Source: Takakia lepidozioides
Lineage: Eukaryota > Streptophyta > Takakiopsida > Takakiales > Takakiaceae
DNA: 60,000 nt
Assembly: GCA_030704615.1 (NCBI GenBank)
Contig: CM060734.1
Location: 12,340,001 to 12,400,000 of the forward strand
Direction: 5' to 3'
The notes under the pieces are model-generated. The model made no database searches. It had not been told where the DNA came from and worked only from the letters and a program-made list of their open reading frames with translations. This document shows, one piece after another, positions 1 through 13,234 of the stretch. The translations under genes and the position numbers were made by a program. The first letter of the stretch is position 1. Each line of letters begins with the position of its first letter.

Positions 1-78
1 TGGGAAAGACTCCTCAAAGGGGTTTACTGTCTTCAAACAAGCAGTAGTAATGGCCCCAAATTTCTTAGTAAAACGTAC

Positions 79-263
79 AGGGAAGAAAGAGTTCCCACTG
101 GCCTGTCTGGCTTCTCTAGCACAAGCTTGGCAGAAGCGTCAGTAAGCTCCAATTTGCCAGTCTTCCAGTCTCTATCCTTAGATTGTGAGAGCCCATCCTG
201 AACCTTCCCAAAGCATGTAGCAAAGATGGAGACACACACAAGTAGTTGGGATGTAAGAATCAT
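79..263 (-). CDS. Possible first exon of a small secreted protein (partial)
   Basis: An ATG at 263 opens a frame beginning MILTSQLLVCVSIFATCFG, which looks like a signal peptide of about 20 residues. A polar, lysine- and aspartate-rich stretch follows (KDRDWKTGKLELTDASAKL). A good splice donor (GTACGT) follows position 79; without splicing the frame runs to a stop at 33. The rest of the gene would lie left of the window. I do not recognise the family, so no function is proposed. The main doubt is that a signal-like start plus a donor can occur by chance in 185 bases. Confidence 0.3.
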
Positions 264-575
264 TTTTTGCAAAGGACCAGAAAGGTGTCATGATGTTGAA
301 ATGGGGTTCCAATCTAGCTCAAAATGTGCATAAAACGACAGAGGATGAGAGAGAGCTCACGAGAAGTGTACACGGGCATGACTGCCAGTAGCCACAGGTT
401 TTGCCCTTTTGCCCTCTCCCCGTGAAACTACACGTGATCAACTCACAATGTTGAGAGCTGGTCCTGGGATTCCCGATCCATTCGTCAATCTACTCACCTT
501 TTCAATCTATTCACTTCTACTTCGGATGCACATTTTTGCTACAGTCAGTTCCTCATAGTTCCTCACTGGAACATT

Positions 576-1022
576 TCATAGCATGCGGGGCCTTCTAGCT
601 TGCCTCACACCAAGCCATTTTGCAGCTGGCTTACTGGTCCTCCCTGATGAGTTACTGATCCTCCCTGCTGGTTTACCGGTCATCTCAGATGGTTTAGAAA
701 CCCTTCCTGATGGTTTGCTTTCTCCCCCCGACGGTGTACTGACCCTCCGTGATGTCCGGCAAGAACCCCTGGTCTGTTTAAACCCTTGAAGTGCTGCTGG
801 TGACTCCCCAACGTCGTCCTCATCTTCAATGTCAGCTTCTAGTTCAATCACCTCATTTACGTCAGCGACCTCGCTTTTCTTGCTGTGAGTCTTTTCTCCT
901 TTTGTCTTGGCCTTCTGATCTGGCAGTGAACCTTCCTCATCACTGTGCTCGAAAACCACAACCTCCTCCTCTTTGACTTGTCTCTTGCGTTTGCCAGACC
1001 GTGCTGCCTCAACGACCTTCAA
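576..1022 (-). other. In-frame continuation of the B3 gene beyond its stop codon
   Basis: Directly after the TAA of the B3 gene the same frame is open for 148 codons. It is charged (KRKRQVKEEEVVVFEHSDEE), then acidic (ELEADIEDEDDVGE), then holds about six short repeats of the type KPSGR or KPAGR, and ends RRPRML. The composition matches the preceding tail. No GT-AG intron that would remove the stop is apparent. The simplest reading is that the protein once ended at 576 and acquired a nonsense change; a base-call error or stop readthrough would look the same. Confidence 0.5.
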
Positions 1023-1967
1023 TTATGTGTCCTCTTTGGTGCCTTGTTTGACTCTCTTGCACCGCACCACATCAAGAACAGCTGCATCTTCTTGGTTCAT
1101 CTCCTCTTTGATTGTTTTACGAAGTTTCCTGGATTCAGGCGTCATTGATTTTTTCCCGCTTGAGCTCTTTTCCACTTTCTCTCTGGCTGGATACGATGCA
1201 GTTGACTTCTTAGTGGGACGTTTCATCTCTTTCTTCTCTGCCGCCAATGTTCTCCCTTCCGTCGGTGCTTCATCTGCATCCTGGGATGCTGGGTCCTGCT
1301 CAGAGGCCCTTACAATGTGGGTCCTGAATTTAGTCCTAGAAACGAGCTCAAACACGCATGCATCTCCATCTACCAAGTTATGGTCCAGCGAGAGGCCTCG
1401 CCATCCCCCACTCAGTCCCACCTTTTTCGCTAGATAGATCGTCTCCCATTCCATATCTTGCTCATCCTGCAGCATAATTCGGTCATCTTGTAATGGCAGG
1501 CGCACCTTGCAGAAGGCGGCCGGCAACCCGAGCCAAAACCCACTCGCTGTATGTGAGTGTAACATTGATTTCACGATGGAGGGAGTCTCTAAGCCTTTGG
1601 TGATTTCTTCAGCAGCTTCAATGGCTGCCATGCGAGCCTTATCAGAGAAGTACCGGCGAGGGAGACATTGTTTGTCTCCCCTGGACCCACACCTTGCCCG
1701 CAGCCCAGAAATCTCAAAATGGTCTTTGTAATCAACAACTGGCTTGGCAGCCACTCGAGAAGACCGCCTCTGCTTCATGCCTAGCTCCTCAAGGGAGAGG
1801 CATCTTTTCTTACATGACCGCGCAACTGTTGCACTGGATGGACATGATGACTTGGTCAAGCTCTTGGACAGTTCCTTGAGGCCAACCTCTAGCATACGTT
1901 TCTTGTTTTCTTCGATTCTCTTCCGGCGAACGTCCTCATACGATGACGAGTTTGCATTTGGTCCCAT
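1023..1967 (-). CDS. B3 DNA-binding domain protein (plant At5g42700/At3g19184-like)
   Basis: This single uninterrupted frame of 314 residues starts at an ATG at 1967. It begins with a charged region (about 1-65), then a conserved RRSSRVAAKPVVDY block (about 67-80). The B3 domain spans about 125-220 and shows the family signature: ML-H-ASGFWLGLPAAFCK, then YLAKKVGLSGGWRGLSLDH, then LVDGDACVFELV. B3 domains bind DNA in the nucleus. The tail (220-314) is basic and acidic with lysine clusters. The frame ends at TAA (1025-1023), but the same frame stays open for 148 more codons (separate entry). As I recall, related genes have introns and this copy has none, so a retrocopy is possible; I see no poly(A) trace after it. 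Confidence 0.75.
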   Translation of the reverse strand: MGPNANSSSYEDVRRKRIEENKKRMLEVGLKELSKSLTKSSCPSSATVARSCKKRCLSLEELGMKQRRSSRVAAKPVVDYKDHFEISGLRARCGSRGDKQCLPRRYFSDKARMAAIEAAEEITKGLETPSIVKSMLHSHTASGFWLGLPAAFCKVRLPLQDDRIMLQDEQDMEWETIYLAKKVGLSGGWRGLSLDHNLVDGDACVFELVSRTKFRTHIVRASEQDPASQDADEAPTEGRTLAAEKKEMKRPTKKSTASYPAREKVEKSSSGKKSMTPESRKLRKTIKEEMNQEDAAVLDVVRCKRVKQGTKEDT

Positions 1968-3160
1968 TCTCGAGAAGCTCTGCTGAGCAAGACTATGAGG
2001 TAGCTTGAACTATCAGCAATGCTGTTCCTTCTTGCCCTCCTTGTGCATTGACACAATAGTAGAATCAAGTAGTAAGTCTGTTATTGCTCACGCCATTAAG
2101 CACAGTACCCATCCAAAGGTAGGCACACACAGACAGACCAGCTGATGCGTGAGAGGAGCGTAAAACCCTAGCTAGTGTAGTTTTGGTGGGCTTTAAATAG
2201 CATAAAATCCCGCTTGTCCTGTTACGCCGTGGAGCCCATGGGCTGGGGCCGTAATCTCAGATTACGGGCAGATAGGCAGGTAGTTTTCTTTTCACACGGT
2301 CTACAATGCAGTTTTTACGTGAGTTTAAGTAAAACATAACCTCGTAAGAGGCCAAAAGGCAGCCAACTTCTACCGTGGAAAACTTTGAAAGTTTTTGAGG
2401 TGGTAGCTCACCTTCTCTACGGTCAGGTTTCATGGATCTGAGCCTTTCTCAGGCTGCACGTTCAGTTTTTATGCAGTTTAAAGAGCTTGTTACATTGTAG
2501 ATGATTAAACTGTTGAGATGGGGCCTATCTGTTTTGGATTCCTCAAACTGTTGAGTAAGCAAGTATAGTGTTCCTCGATTGGGGAGCCGCCATAAAATCA
2601 ATCCACCGTCGCTTTGCCGCTTTGCCCCTCTTTGATTACGTCTCCAGCTGTCGAGCTGAGCCCGTCGTCTTTTCTTTGGGAGTTCTCAGTATCATCGCAC
2701 TGTGTTCTCTGTTGCTGTTCAGGTTCACATTGTCACTGGATTTGTTATTGAGATTTGCTATCTCTCGCTGTCTCTCAAAGAATTGTTTTTCTCGCCGCCA
2801 ATCCTGCATGCAACTGATCCTGTCCTTTTCTCTCCCGCTTCCTTACTATGGCTTTATGCTTCTCCCCTTTCTCTGGCTTTCATTCTCGCTCTTGTGGCAT
2901 TCAGCTCCGTCCTGCCTCTTCTTGACTTTACCGGAGCCGGACCGCTCTTTATCTCTCTATTTCTCTCTCGGTATTAGAAATGTTGTTTTCTTTGTGTCTC
3001 TCTGTTTTGAAAATACGCATTATGTATTTCTTCAGCTCTCGAAATTTTCTTTCAAGAACTTCGACCTGAGGCTACCAAAGAAGCAGATTACATTTCGTCT
3101 TTGGAGCGAGATCAAAGAACAAGGAATAGCGGAATCAGTTATAATCAAACAGGAGTATCA
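1968..3160. promoter_or_regulatory. Shared upstream region of two divergent genes
   Basis: This stretch separates the B3 gene (minus) from the ANF-ectodomain gene (plus), so it should hold both promoters. From about 2600 to 3100 it is pyrimidine-rich on the plus strand (runs of TCTCTCG and CTTTCTC), typical of a plant leader. An open frame crosses this leader but is low-complexity and I do not call it coding. No convincing TATA box could be placed with confidence. Confidence 0.4.
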
Positions 3161-6100
3161 ATGCCAATATGTGGGGTGTTGCTGCTACTGGTGGCGTTTC
3201 TGGCTTTGTGGCCGGGCGGTGAAGCAGACTCTAATCTACCAACATACACTCTCGGATTCCTATCACCTTCAGCCGACTCTGCCATCCCTGCTAGCCTTGC
3301 CACTGAATGGTGCGTCTCCGGCCATATCAATTAGTGCTACTACAGAATATCAAGAACGTTTCCTGTTGGATCAATGACGGTTTGTGTAAGAGCAAATCTT
3401 CCATGTTGATATAAGATTTTTCCTGGGAAGGTGAGACTGGATGGTAATGCGAACATTATGCTCTCCATTGCAGCAAGCCATTGGCGCTTTCCTTCATTTG
3501 AGTTTCCTGTCCCCGGGTATTCAATAATAACAGGGGAGAGTGTTAACGGATATTTGTCACTCCCAAGAGGCCCTTACCACAACCGATTTTTTCTCCTTTG
3601 TATTTACTTCTTTGTCCACTTTTGAGATTTTGTGAGAATGACCTGCATTGGAAACTTAACTTAGTTCGTGCTCAATTTTGTTCATGCATGGGCTGAATTT
3701 AAGATCTCTATAGGGTATAACAACTTTGGTGGTTTATAAATAGTGCATATTACTGTAAAGATAGAGGCTTTGTATAGTGACACATATTTTGAGCAAATGC
3801 TCTCCTGTCCCTTAACCTGTTGGAAATCTCACTCTCAAATTAAGCCGGTGACCTGATTCCAAATGCAGGTTTGAGGGGAGGAGCAGAGAGAGAAGAGGGC
3901 TGTGTGAGCATACCATCTAATGTTTTGAAAATATGTTAAATGTGAGAGCCTTGTATTGATAGACCCATGGGATGTAGCCCCTTGTGGACATTGAACCCCA
4001 TCTGCTCCTCTTGTAAGAAGTATGGCATCGCCAAACATTGTAGGTTTTTTATTTCCCCACATGAGTATTAGTGCATCTTTCTGGAGAAATAACAGATCAT
4101 AAATTATTTATCCTCTCTACAGCAGTTGGCCAGAGTTCAGCTTTTGAGTCAGGTGTAGACAATGTGTTACCTTTAAAGGCTTAACATACGTACCCAACTT
4201 GACAGACCACAACACAACATCCATACAGATACTCTTGGTTCTGGAGATGGACACAAAGACTCATCGCATTGACTCCAAAGCCCAATAAAAACTTGTTAAC
4301 CAGTTAGAAATGGCTCAGTTCAATTTAGATTCATGGGGTGGATGCACCGAACAGTGTGGTTCAGAACATGCCACATGTAAAGCCACCTATTTCGAAAAAC
4401 TCAGGATGTTCCACTACCTGCAGACCTAATAAATTTCTTACTTACCTTCTGTTGCACTTACAGTGGGTGCAAAGATTGTCTCCTGGTGCTTTTGATTGCT
4501 ATGCATTGTCACACATAAGTCGCTCTGTGGACGTTATGACTTTTTCTCTTCCTGTTACAGCATTCCTCTCTCCAAGCCAAGCATGGGTCTTGGGTAGCAA
4601 TATTATAGAGTGAAACTACTACTCTCTTTCTTCTGTCTGAATTTGAAACAGATTATTTGCCACTCTTAATAGCGCAAGCGCAGACCTTCAGGCACTGCTT
4701 CTGTACTGTCCTGGTTCCCCTTGTCCTACCTTTCCTTCGTTCTCAACTGTTTGCGGCATTGACCACAATTCCTGGTAAGCAAATAACAATGCCTCCCTCA
4801 TCCTACTGAGTCCTCCACACCATATACTCTAGTCTTGAAGGCTTTGGCCATGATGTGTGGGGTTATTTGGCAGGCAGTCAGCATTCCGCGTAGCAGTGGA
4901 GGTACTCAACTCAGAAAACCGCCCATACAGGCTCACAACCCAATCGGAACTGAGTGAATGTGATTATGCAGGAGCTCGACGAGGGGCGTCTATCCTGGTG
5001 GCCCCTAGTACAAATCCGCCACTAATTGGTGCTGTTGGACCTGCCTGCACTGGGGCGGCCATTGCAGCTGCTGGGATTTTTGAGGAAAACAATCTTACCC
5101 TTGTTTCATTTGCTGCCACAGGGGAGCCTCTTTCAAGCAGAAATATGTTCCCTACCTTTTTCCGCACAGTGTAAGTCCATGGTGGCCTGTTCTGGTGAAG
5201 TCCAATTTGAGAGGTGGTTATGTTTCAGCTTTTTAGTTCTTTCAGTGCTTGTCTGCGCATTGATGGTTCAGCCTGATTCATTGGCTGGACCTTGAAGCAT
5301 GACTGAATCAAGTCATCCAGCTATGGTACATATGGGACAAGGCAGCAGTCTGGTAGCTGTCATCATGTCCATATTATTAGTCTAATCACTTCACTTCACA
5401 AGCTTTGGACAGACTGAAGTTCTGGAGTCTGTCTGATTTGTATATGTTGCTTGCCAATTGCAGATATAGTGACCTGCATCAGGCTGCAGCTGTGGCAGCA
5501 AGTGTGAGTGCTCAATGCACCCTCTTTCCCCCTACAGCTAATCTGAGAAAATTTCCTTCAGATGGTGGGGCCCTCAATTTAGGGTCATTCCTGGAAATGG
5601 TTGCCCTTTTTTATTTTTTTTCCTTCTCTCGTGGTCTTATGTTTCAGCAGCTAAAAGGACCATTGTATATTCCCTGTGACAAGAACTCCAGGGCAGGTCT
5701 CCAAGTTGCCAGTTGATTACCATGTCATAGCTGTACAGCATTCTGAAGACTGTTTGAAGCGGCGGTGCAGATTGCTAAGCTGCAGATGACCAATGTCACA
5801 ATCCTATCCACTCAGGATTACTACAGCATGAATCTGGCTGGTAATATTAATGAGGTCTGTTTCAACTCTTTGTTGCTGTTTGCTGTTTTTCATTAATGAG
5901 ATGCTCAGCAAATAAGGTTCTGACGGTTGTGTCCACCATAGTCGGCTTCCAGAATCTTCAATTCTGGCTGGATAACACAACTTTGGGAAAAGAATTGTGT
6001 TTTTTGTTTGTCTATTGAATATGGTCGCTGTGTTGCAGAAACTCATCCTAAAAGTCTCTCGTGACAATGATTATCACTTGGTGGCAGGTGTCATAAGCGA

Positions 6101-9100
6101 TGCTCCTACAGTGCTGTCTGTTTCAGCATTGGTTATTGTCTCCTTAGCTGTGTGAATACTAGATTCACCATAGGTTGTCATAACTTGACTGTGTTAAGTT
6201 GTGCTTGGTTGTAGAGTTGTACCCCTTGACAAGCGGCTCTTTGTTTGTATTGTTTGATGAGCCTGTATTGCTGGTAATCTTGACGTGCAGTCAGTAAATG
6301 GGGCAATCTCCATCCGTACGGAGCTGTTGGATTTTGGGGAGAACAGTACAATTGACACTGTCCAGCTAGGCAATATTCTGAACACTGTCCAGCCAAACGC
6401 CTTTCTTATCATGGTTGTGCATCCCCTCGAAGCACGTGACATCTGGCAAACAGCCTTCAAATTGGTAACATGTGTCAACTTCTGAAACAGCAATTTATAC
6501 ATGTTTCTGGAAGTTTATTTGAGTTTCCATTTGCAAATTCAGTTCTGTCACCGATTTCAGCAAGGGTTGAGAGATTTCCCATAGTAGATACGCAGACAGC
6601 AGTATTCCAACACATGTTTACTTAAAACATAATACCTATCAAGTCTTAAAAGAGCAGCGCTAAATAAAACTATACCAGCCACAGAAGACAGTGGAGCATG
6701 GATGATTGTACCAGTCAGTCTCCTTACCATAACTATCTTAACATATGACCTAGACTTCGAATGAATCTACATGGTTGCATGTTGCCGAGACTTTGTAGTA
6801 GAGTTTATCATGTTCTTGGATAATTGCTGCCTTAAGGAGTATTTCTTTTTCATTCTAACTAACAAACTTCACTTGTCTGTCTTACCATGCAAAGAGAAAA
6901 ATGGAGTTTCCCTGGTGGTACTTAGGCACTGATGGAGTAACAGCCTTTGATCCTTCCAGTGAAGATTCAACAGGTAAAGTGTCTTGATGGTTGTGTCATG
7001 GTGCTTATATCAGTTGGCAGTCTCTGAGATCTCTGTTGCTGGACATTGTCTTGGAGGTACTGTTCATAAAACTGGGTGGACAGAGCACTAAGTATGCCTT
7101 ATGGCTGATGTATCTGCCAGAATCTGCATTTGTGAATGCGTTGGTGGGAGAGATCGGGTTGTCTCCTTATGGTAAATCTCTCCTTATAATCTCCTTCATA
7201 TCTTGTGTGTAAAACTCCTGCTGTCTTGCTATGCAAGTGGTTGTGCAAAACTGTATCCCAAAGCTGGATTGCCAAGACGGAAAGGAGGCATAGTAAGAGA
7301 GAAAAGGGGTGGGGGGATGGGTATGCATTTTATAATTTGTTGCTCCCTTCTCTCCCTCCATCATCTTTTTATTTTCTGTATCTTCTTTACTTGATTGATA
7401 GGAGTGATGGATCTCTTTAAATTTCATTCTGCAGGTGGAGACTATTCAGGCGACTCCTCTTGTGACAAGTTCTACACCTACTGGCAAAAAGCTAGCTACC
7501 CAGGCTTTCCATCCAGCAGCCAAAATAAGTCGCGCTCATATACACCCTATCTGATCGATACAGTTCGAGCGTATTTTGAAGTCTGTGACTCACTTGTGAA
7601 AAGCAACCTGCCAATCACGCCTCAAAATGTATTATTGGCATTCAATGGCTCTGGACCCGGGACGCCGAACTTCCAAGGGTGCACTGGACAAGTTGCGTTT
7701 GACCCAGAGACAGGCAGTCGGAGCACTGTGGCACAACCCCCTATATATGACCTTGTCACACTCACACAAACCGATTGGGAGGTACATGTATTGGTGACCT
7801 GTGTTTTTGGTTGCTTCATTGCTAGCTGGTACATTGACGAGACTTCTAGTCCATACAGCGAGAATAGACATATTTAGTTTGTAAGATTACGGCTTTGGCA
7901 GGGGCTACTGTCTCCCTCTACTTCCCTCACTCTCCTTGTAAAAGCCCTTCACAAAGGTAGTGTATGTTCCCTTTTGTTCTGCCCAAACTGTGCATGAGGT
8001 CTATGGTCACGAGGGTATGGCAACCATCTTATGAGTGCATTCTCTCCTTATAAAATCAATTTCTCATTCTAACCGCATGGAGCGGATTTATGCTGCAGGC
8101 CAAAGGGCGGATACAAAATCAGACTTTCGTGACATTGCAAACATTGTCAAGGCCTGGCAGTCAATTCGGGCCTAATTCGGTAACACCAATATCTCTTCTG
8201 ATTTGCGTAGGACCTTCCTTTTTGCATGGATTATAACTTTTGCAATCCACCTTGCGTGGGATTTTAGTATGTTGGATCAAACATGGAGAGATGAAAATAT
8301 CACCTTTGCTGTTGCAGCATGGACAACTCGACCCCCTTTGATTTGGGCGAAATTCCCACAGCTGTACTGGGTGGCACAGCAGTATTCTTTCTGCATACTT
8401 GCAGGTCCTTCACCCCTTAGTGTTAGGGGTTGAAATCACGATTGCTGTTTTTCAACTGTCTCTTCGCTGTTTTGATGATGATGAAGATAAGCTCTTATCA
8501 TCCGCAGCTAAAATTGATGCACTTGGATTAGATTGTACACATGTGGGTGTGTAGGTGCACCTGTAGTGAGTAATAGATGGTTGCCCCTCTAGTGGTCACA
8601 AAATCTGTAGTGGTTTTTTGTGGCCAGGATAGAGAGAGTTGTTCTAAGAGTACTTCACTTTCTTTGGCCTCCTGGGCCTGCCCCCTGTTTCGACGGAAGA
8701 GACAAAGGGGAGGACAATGAAAGGAGGACATTCTAGATAGTCCCACTACCATTGGGGAACACCTCCGCACAGTAATAAGACTCATATGGAGAAAAATAGT
8801 TGAGAGAGAGATATGAAATGTAGTAAAGTGACAGTTCCCAGGAAGATACTGATTTCCCTGGTGCTGGTTGTGGTCACCTGAGCTTGCCTTAGTGCTCAGT
8901 CACAGCCAAACCCATCCAGTTAAAAGGGAATTGATTACACTTTGGTGTAAGCAATAGCATTGGCTTCAACTAAAAACTAGGAGGTCGCATCCAACCCCGC
9001 TACTTTAGCCCTTAATCTGGAAGTAGATGTAGCCTATATAGCTTTGTGAGCGCTCACATTGCCGATTACCCTGTCAAGGATACGGGGGAAGGAAAGAAAA

Positions 9101-9807
9101 GAAAACCCAAGATAGAATGAGAGAAACTTCATAACATCTAGGGGCCAAAAGGGTCATCAAAGAGAATGTGCTCAAAAGATGTTGGAAAGAGGGAGCAGAC
9201 ACTACTTCTGTCAGGGGCTCATTTCAGTAATGGAGGTCATTGGAGAGTGCAATTGCTCGTTGTGTGGGCAACCCGAAGACAATATTTTCTGATTCACTGT
9301 CCGGGGTACTCTCACCAGAGAGAAGCTCTCCTCCAATCTATCAAGAGAATTGTGCCTGCACCTATGTTTACCAACTTTGAAAGTCTCGAGGCTGAGCCAA
9401 AAGCCCAGGCCCTTCTGAGGCCTAGTTACTGGACAAACCACACACAGCAGATTGATGCTTGTGTGAAAGGATTTCTAGAGGATATCTGGAAAACCCGAAT
9501 CAATGTCCTTTATGAAGGTAAGTCTTACTACCGACGTCAGCCCTTGACTGAGGTAGGTTCTGTCCCTTTTTGTTCCGTTCAAACTGGACGCGGGGTCAAT
9601 GGCCACAAGGCTACGGCAAACAACGTCTTATGAGTACATTCTCTCTCTCTCTCTCTCTCTCCAATGTTCCACTCAAACTGGGCGCTCGGTCAATAGCCAC
9701 AAGGCTACGGCAAACAACGTCCTCTCTGCTTCTGTTTACTGTTCAAAGGAGGCTTCCTGCCCTGAGTTTAAATTTCAGTCTGGTGCCGAGAGTGGGTAGA
9801 CCCTTGA

Positions 9808-9842
<35 letters not shown>

Positions 9843-12800
9843 CACATAGCATGTCAAAGCTAGACAAGGAAACACTAAGCACAGTGTGCCATGTTTGCCT
9901 CTTTTTAACGACATCAGACAGCCTAATCTAGGCACCATCAAACTGTCTCTACCCAGATCTGCCTCCATACCTCCCTTTACATATCCTTGCTGGAAAACCA
10001 GCTTTTAGGTGTACAAAGTGGCAAGCAGATGCACACTAGGTAGGCCCTTCTCAGAAACAGATCTGCCTCCTCACTTTCATATTATAGGAAGCGATAGTAG
10101 AAGTAGGAAGACACAAGTGTCTCCTTAAAAGTAACTCCTTTCCATGTAGGTACAAGCTCATAGATCCATCAAACCAAATAGAGCAAAAACAGCAATAATA
10201 TGTGTACAATCAACACATACAAACAGATTTGAGGTTTGAGAGAGCTCAAAGCCTCACTCCCTTAGTCTCTTGCCCTTAGTAGCATTTCCTGCATCAAAAG
10301 AAGGTGAAGTGGCATCACCTGGATCCATCACAGCCAACCAACCAACCAACAGGTTAGTGATCCCTGTGGAACCCCAGGCTTAAACCCCTTCACATTTGTT
10401 ATCAATGTCATCCCTGCAACAGGTCATACTAGCAAAGAGAGGAGAGGTAACATAGGTACAGAACTCAGTAGCACCTATTTCAGCCCATGCTCCAGAGGGA
10501 GGGGGGGTGGTCTCATGTCTGTAAGCACCCATTCCCAAAAGGAAGGTGTCACTGGAGCCAAGTACTCAAGCAAGGGGACACAGAGGCCTTTGGTTTGCAA
10601 AAGTATTCAAAGAATCAGAGTAGAGCTAATCATGTCCATGTAAGTAAGCATGACAACAGCACCTATTCCCAAAAGGAAGACCAAGTACTTAAGCAAGGGC
10701 ACATATAGAAGCCCTTGGTTTTGCAAAAGTATTCCTAGATTCAGAGTAGAGCTTAGTCAAGTCCATGTAATTTCCTCATAGTGTCAACTCTCTTTGTGTT
10801 GCCATCCTAAGCAGCCCATCACAGTGTTGAAGGAGTCTGAATGGATACCTTGCTTGTAGACATAGTGTAGTCAGCTCCTTCAGCTCTTGCTTGCTCCTCT
10901 TCCAAATGAGAAGAGTGGCCAAGCATACTAACCATGTAGGGCAGCAGCTTTAGGTTAAGACCTCTAGGGTGAACCCTAATGAGTCACCCTCATGAGTCAT
11001 CCTAGTGAGTCATCCCGTTATACAATTCCCCGTTCCGTTCTAGACAAAAAATCTGAATAGAATAACGGGATCAGGCAATTCTTGATTGCTGTCTATAAAA
11101 ATCTTAGCAACATTTAAGGAAAGAGGGAGAGAGAAAAATTTCCTCAAGCCTCTCATTTTCAGGCAGTTCTTGAGTGTTGTTACAAAGAACATATCCACAG
11201 TCAAGTATAGAGAGAGAGAGAGATTGTACTCAAAAGACGTTGTTTGCCGTAGCCTTGTGGCCATTGACCCCGCGCCCAGTTTGATTGTCAGGGACTGACA
11301 TTGGTAGTAAGACTTACCTTTATAAATAGAATTGATTCGGGTTTTCCAGATATCCTCTAGAAATCCCTTCACACAAGCATCAATCTGCTGTGGGTGATTT
11401 GTCCATAAACTAGGCCTCAGAAGGGATCGCCACTGTGCTTGATAAGCTCGTTGACTATGCCATCAGGACCACCTGCTTTATATCCATTTAGATGTTCAAT
11501 TGCTTCCACAATCTCAGAAGAACTAATGGGAGCGTTGTAGGCTTTTGAAATATACTCCAGTTTATCAGGGCTGTTTTGAATCATAGGAACAGTTTTACCA
11601 ACTGTGTCCTTCCATTCATCAGAGGACCCCTCACTGTTAGACCTAGAAGTTCTGCCAAGGATACTGTAGTGGGTTTCAAAGATTTTGACAATGTCAACTG
11701 ATGAAGTTACCACTGCACCCTTAGTAGTCTTCAGCGCTTGTACTTGCTGACAGCTTTTCGGCTTGTACAAGCGTTGAAGGGCCAACCAGAATCTCTTGTC
11801 ATTACCACCATGGTGGTTTGAGTTTATTTCACTGTATAACTTGTCCCAGTAGAATTTCTTCTGAGCCCTTACAAGCAGATTGATATCTTTACGGATCTGG
11901 TAGTACCTCGCCCACAATTCTTTGTTGGTTTTCAAATTGCAGCACTCTTTATAAAGGACTCGTCTCTCAGCTATCTTGAGCTTAATCTCATTGGTCCACC
12001 AATTAACAGCTCTACCGCAGACAATTAGTTTCCTCCCAATGATCTTGTCAGCCGCAGAGGAGACGAAACTCTCCCAAGAATCCACTGCTCTTTCGACTTC
12101 ATTTCTTGCATTGTCAGCGCGAGACTGAAGGTCTTGGAGCGAATGGACAAAATGAGGAAGAGCCTCTTGCAAGGCCTGGACATACTCAGCCTTGACGTCT
12201 TCATTATGGAATTTTTCTATGCGCCACTTCCGAATCGAACGTTTCACAGATCTCTTGGTGTTGGGAAAACACCTTTTGATCTCAGTCCAAACCAGGAAGT
12301 GGTAAGAGGTACCAATATCAGTTCTGTCGATCAACACATTGGCACTCTGGGGAAACAAATTTTTGTCCATTATGATATAATCCACAATGGAACGTTCCCC
12401 AGTTTGGGCTTTCTCACGAGTCCACTGCACTTGGTCACCTTTTGCCCTATTGTTCAAGGCCAGAAGCTGAAGCTCTTCCAGACAGTAATTAACCGTCTGC
12501 CATTAGAGTTCAGCTCGTCCTCACCAAAAGGCCCAATGATATCATCCTGATGGAGACCTTTACCCACCCGGGCATTGAAGTCACCCAATAAAATCACCTG
12601 ACCTTTGGCAAGGAACGAAGCACAGTCTAGCTTTACATCTTCGAAGGCTTTGTCTGCGTCAGCACTAAGGGTCCCCTCTGTGGGCATGTAAACACAACCC
12701 ACAAAGAGGTCCTTCGTACTCATGCTGCCCTTCAGTTTCAGCTTTAGCCAGATACTATGCTCGTACCTCAAACCCTTGTTGATAATTTCACAATTGTCAA

Positions 12801-13234
12801 ACAAGAAATCACGGACAAAGAATCCAACCCCTTTTTGACCGCGTTTGGCAGAGGCTGCCTTGAGAGTACACATCTTACCTGCCCATTTATAACCAATGAC
12901 ATCTCCAAAGAGTTTATCCGACGTTTCCCATGTTTCTTGCCCAGCACAGATATGAATATCATTAGTCCGAAGAACTTGTCCCACTTCGAGTTGTTTCCTT
13001 TGGTTAGTCAGCCCTGAGAAGTTGAAAGTGGCCAGCCGCAAGCCAGCCCTTTGCATGTGAATTGTTTGTCGTCTAGGTAGCTTAAGATTGCTCCTGGACG
13101 GCCAACCGTTCTGCAAAGGGGGGACAGTTACCCCCTGTGTAGATTTTTCTCGTCTTGTGTAAACTTTGAGAATTGGTAGACCATTCAGAGTACCAAATCC
13201 TTCACTTACACGACGTCCGCACACTTAGGGACAA

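Noticed and set aside
2568-3377. A 269-codon plus-strand frame before the ANF-ectodomain gene
   Set aside because: Low-complexity Leu/Phe/Ser translation of a CT-rich leader; it overlaps exon 1 in another frame.
6040-6085. Possible exon AAACTCATCCTAAAAG between exons 4 and 5
   Set aside because: The encoded sequence does not fit the receptor fold, and exons 4 and 5 already join in phase without it.
8300-8404. Possible extra exon of the ANF-ectodomain gene in intron 8 (GTTGCAG ... TTGCAG GTCCTT)
   Set aside because: Entering from the phase-0 end of exon 8 it reaches a stop after seven codons; direct joining of exons 8 and 9 keeps frame.
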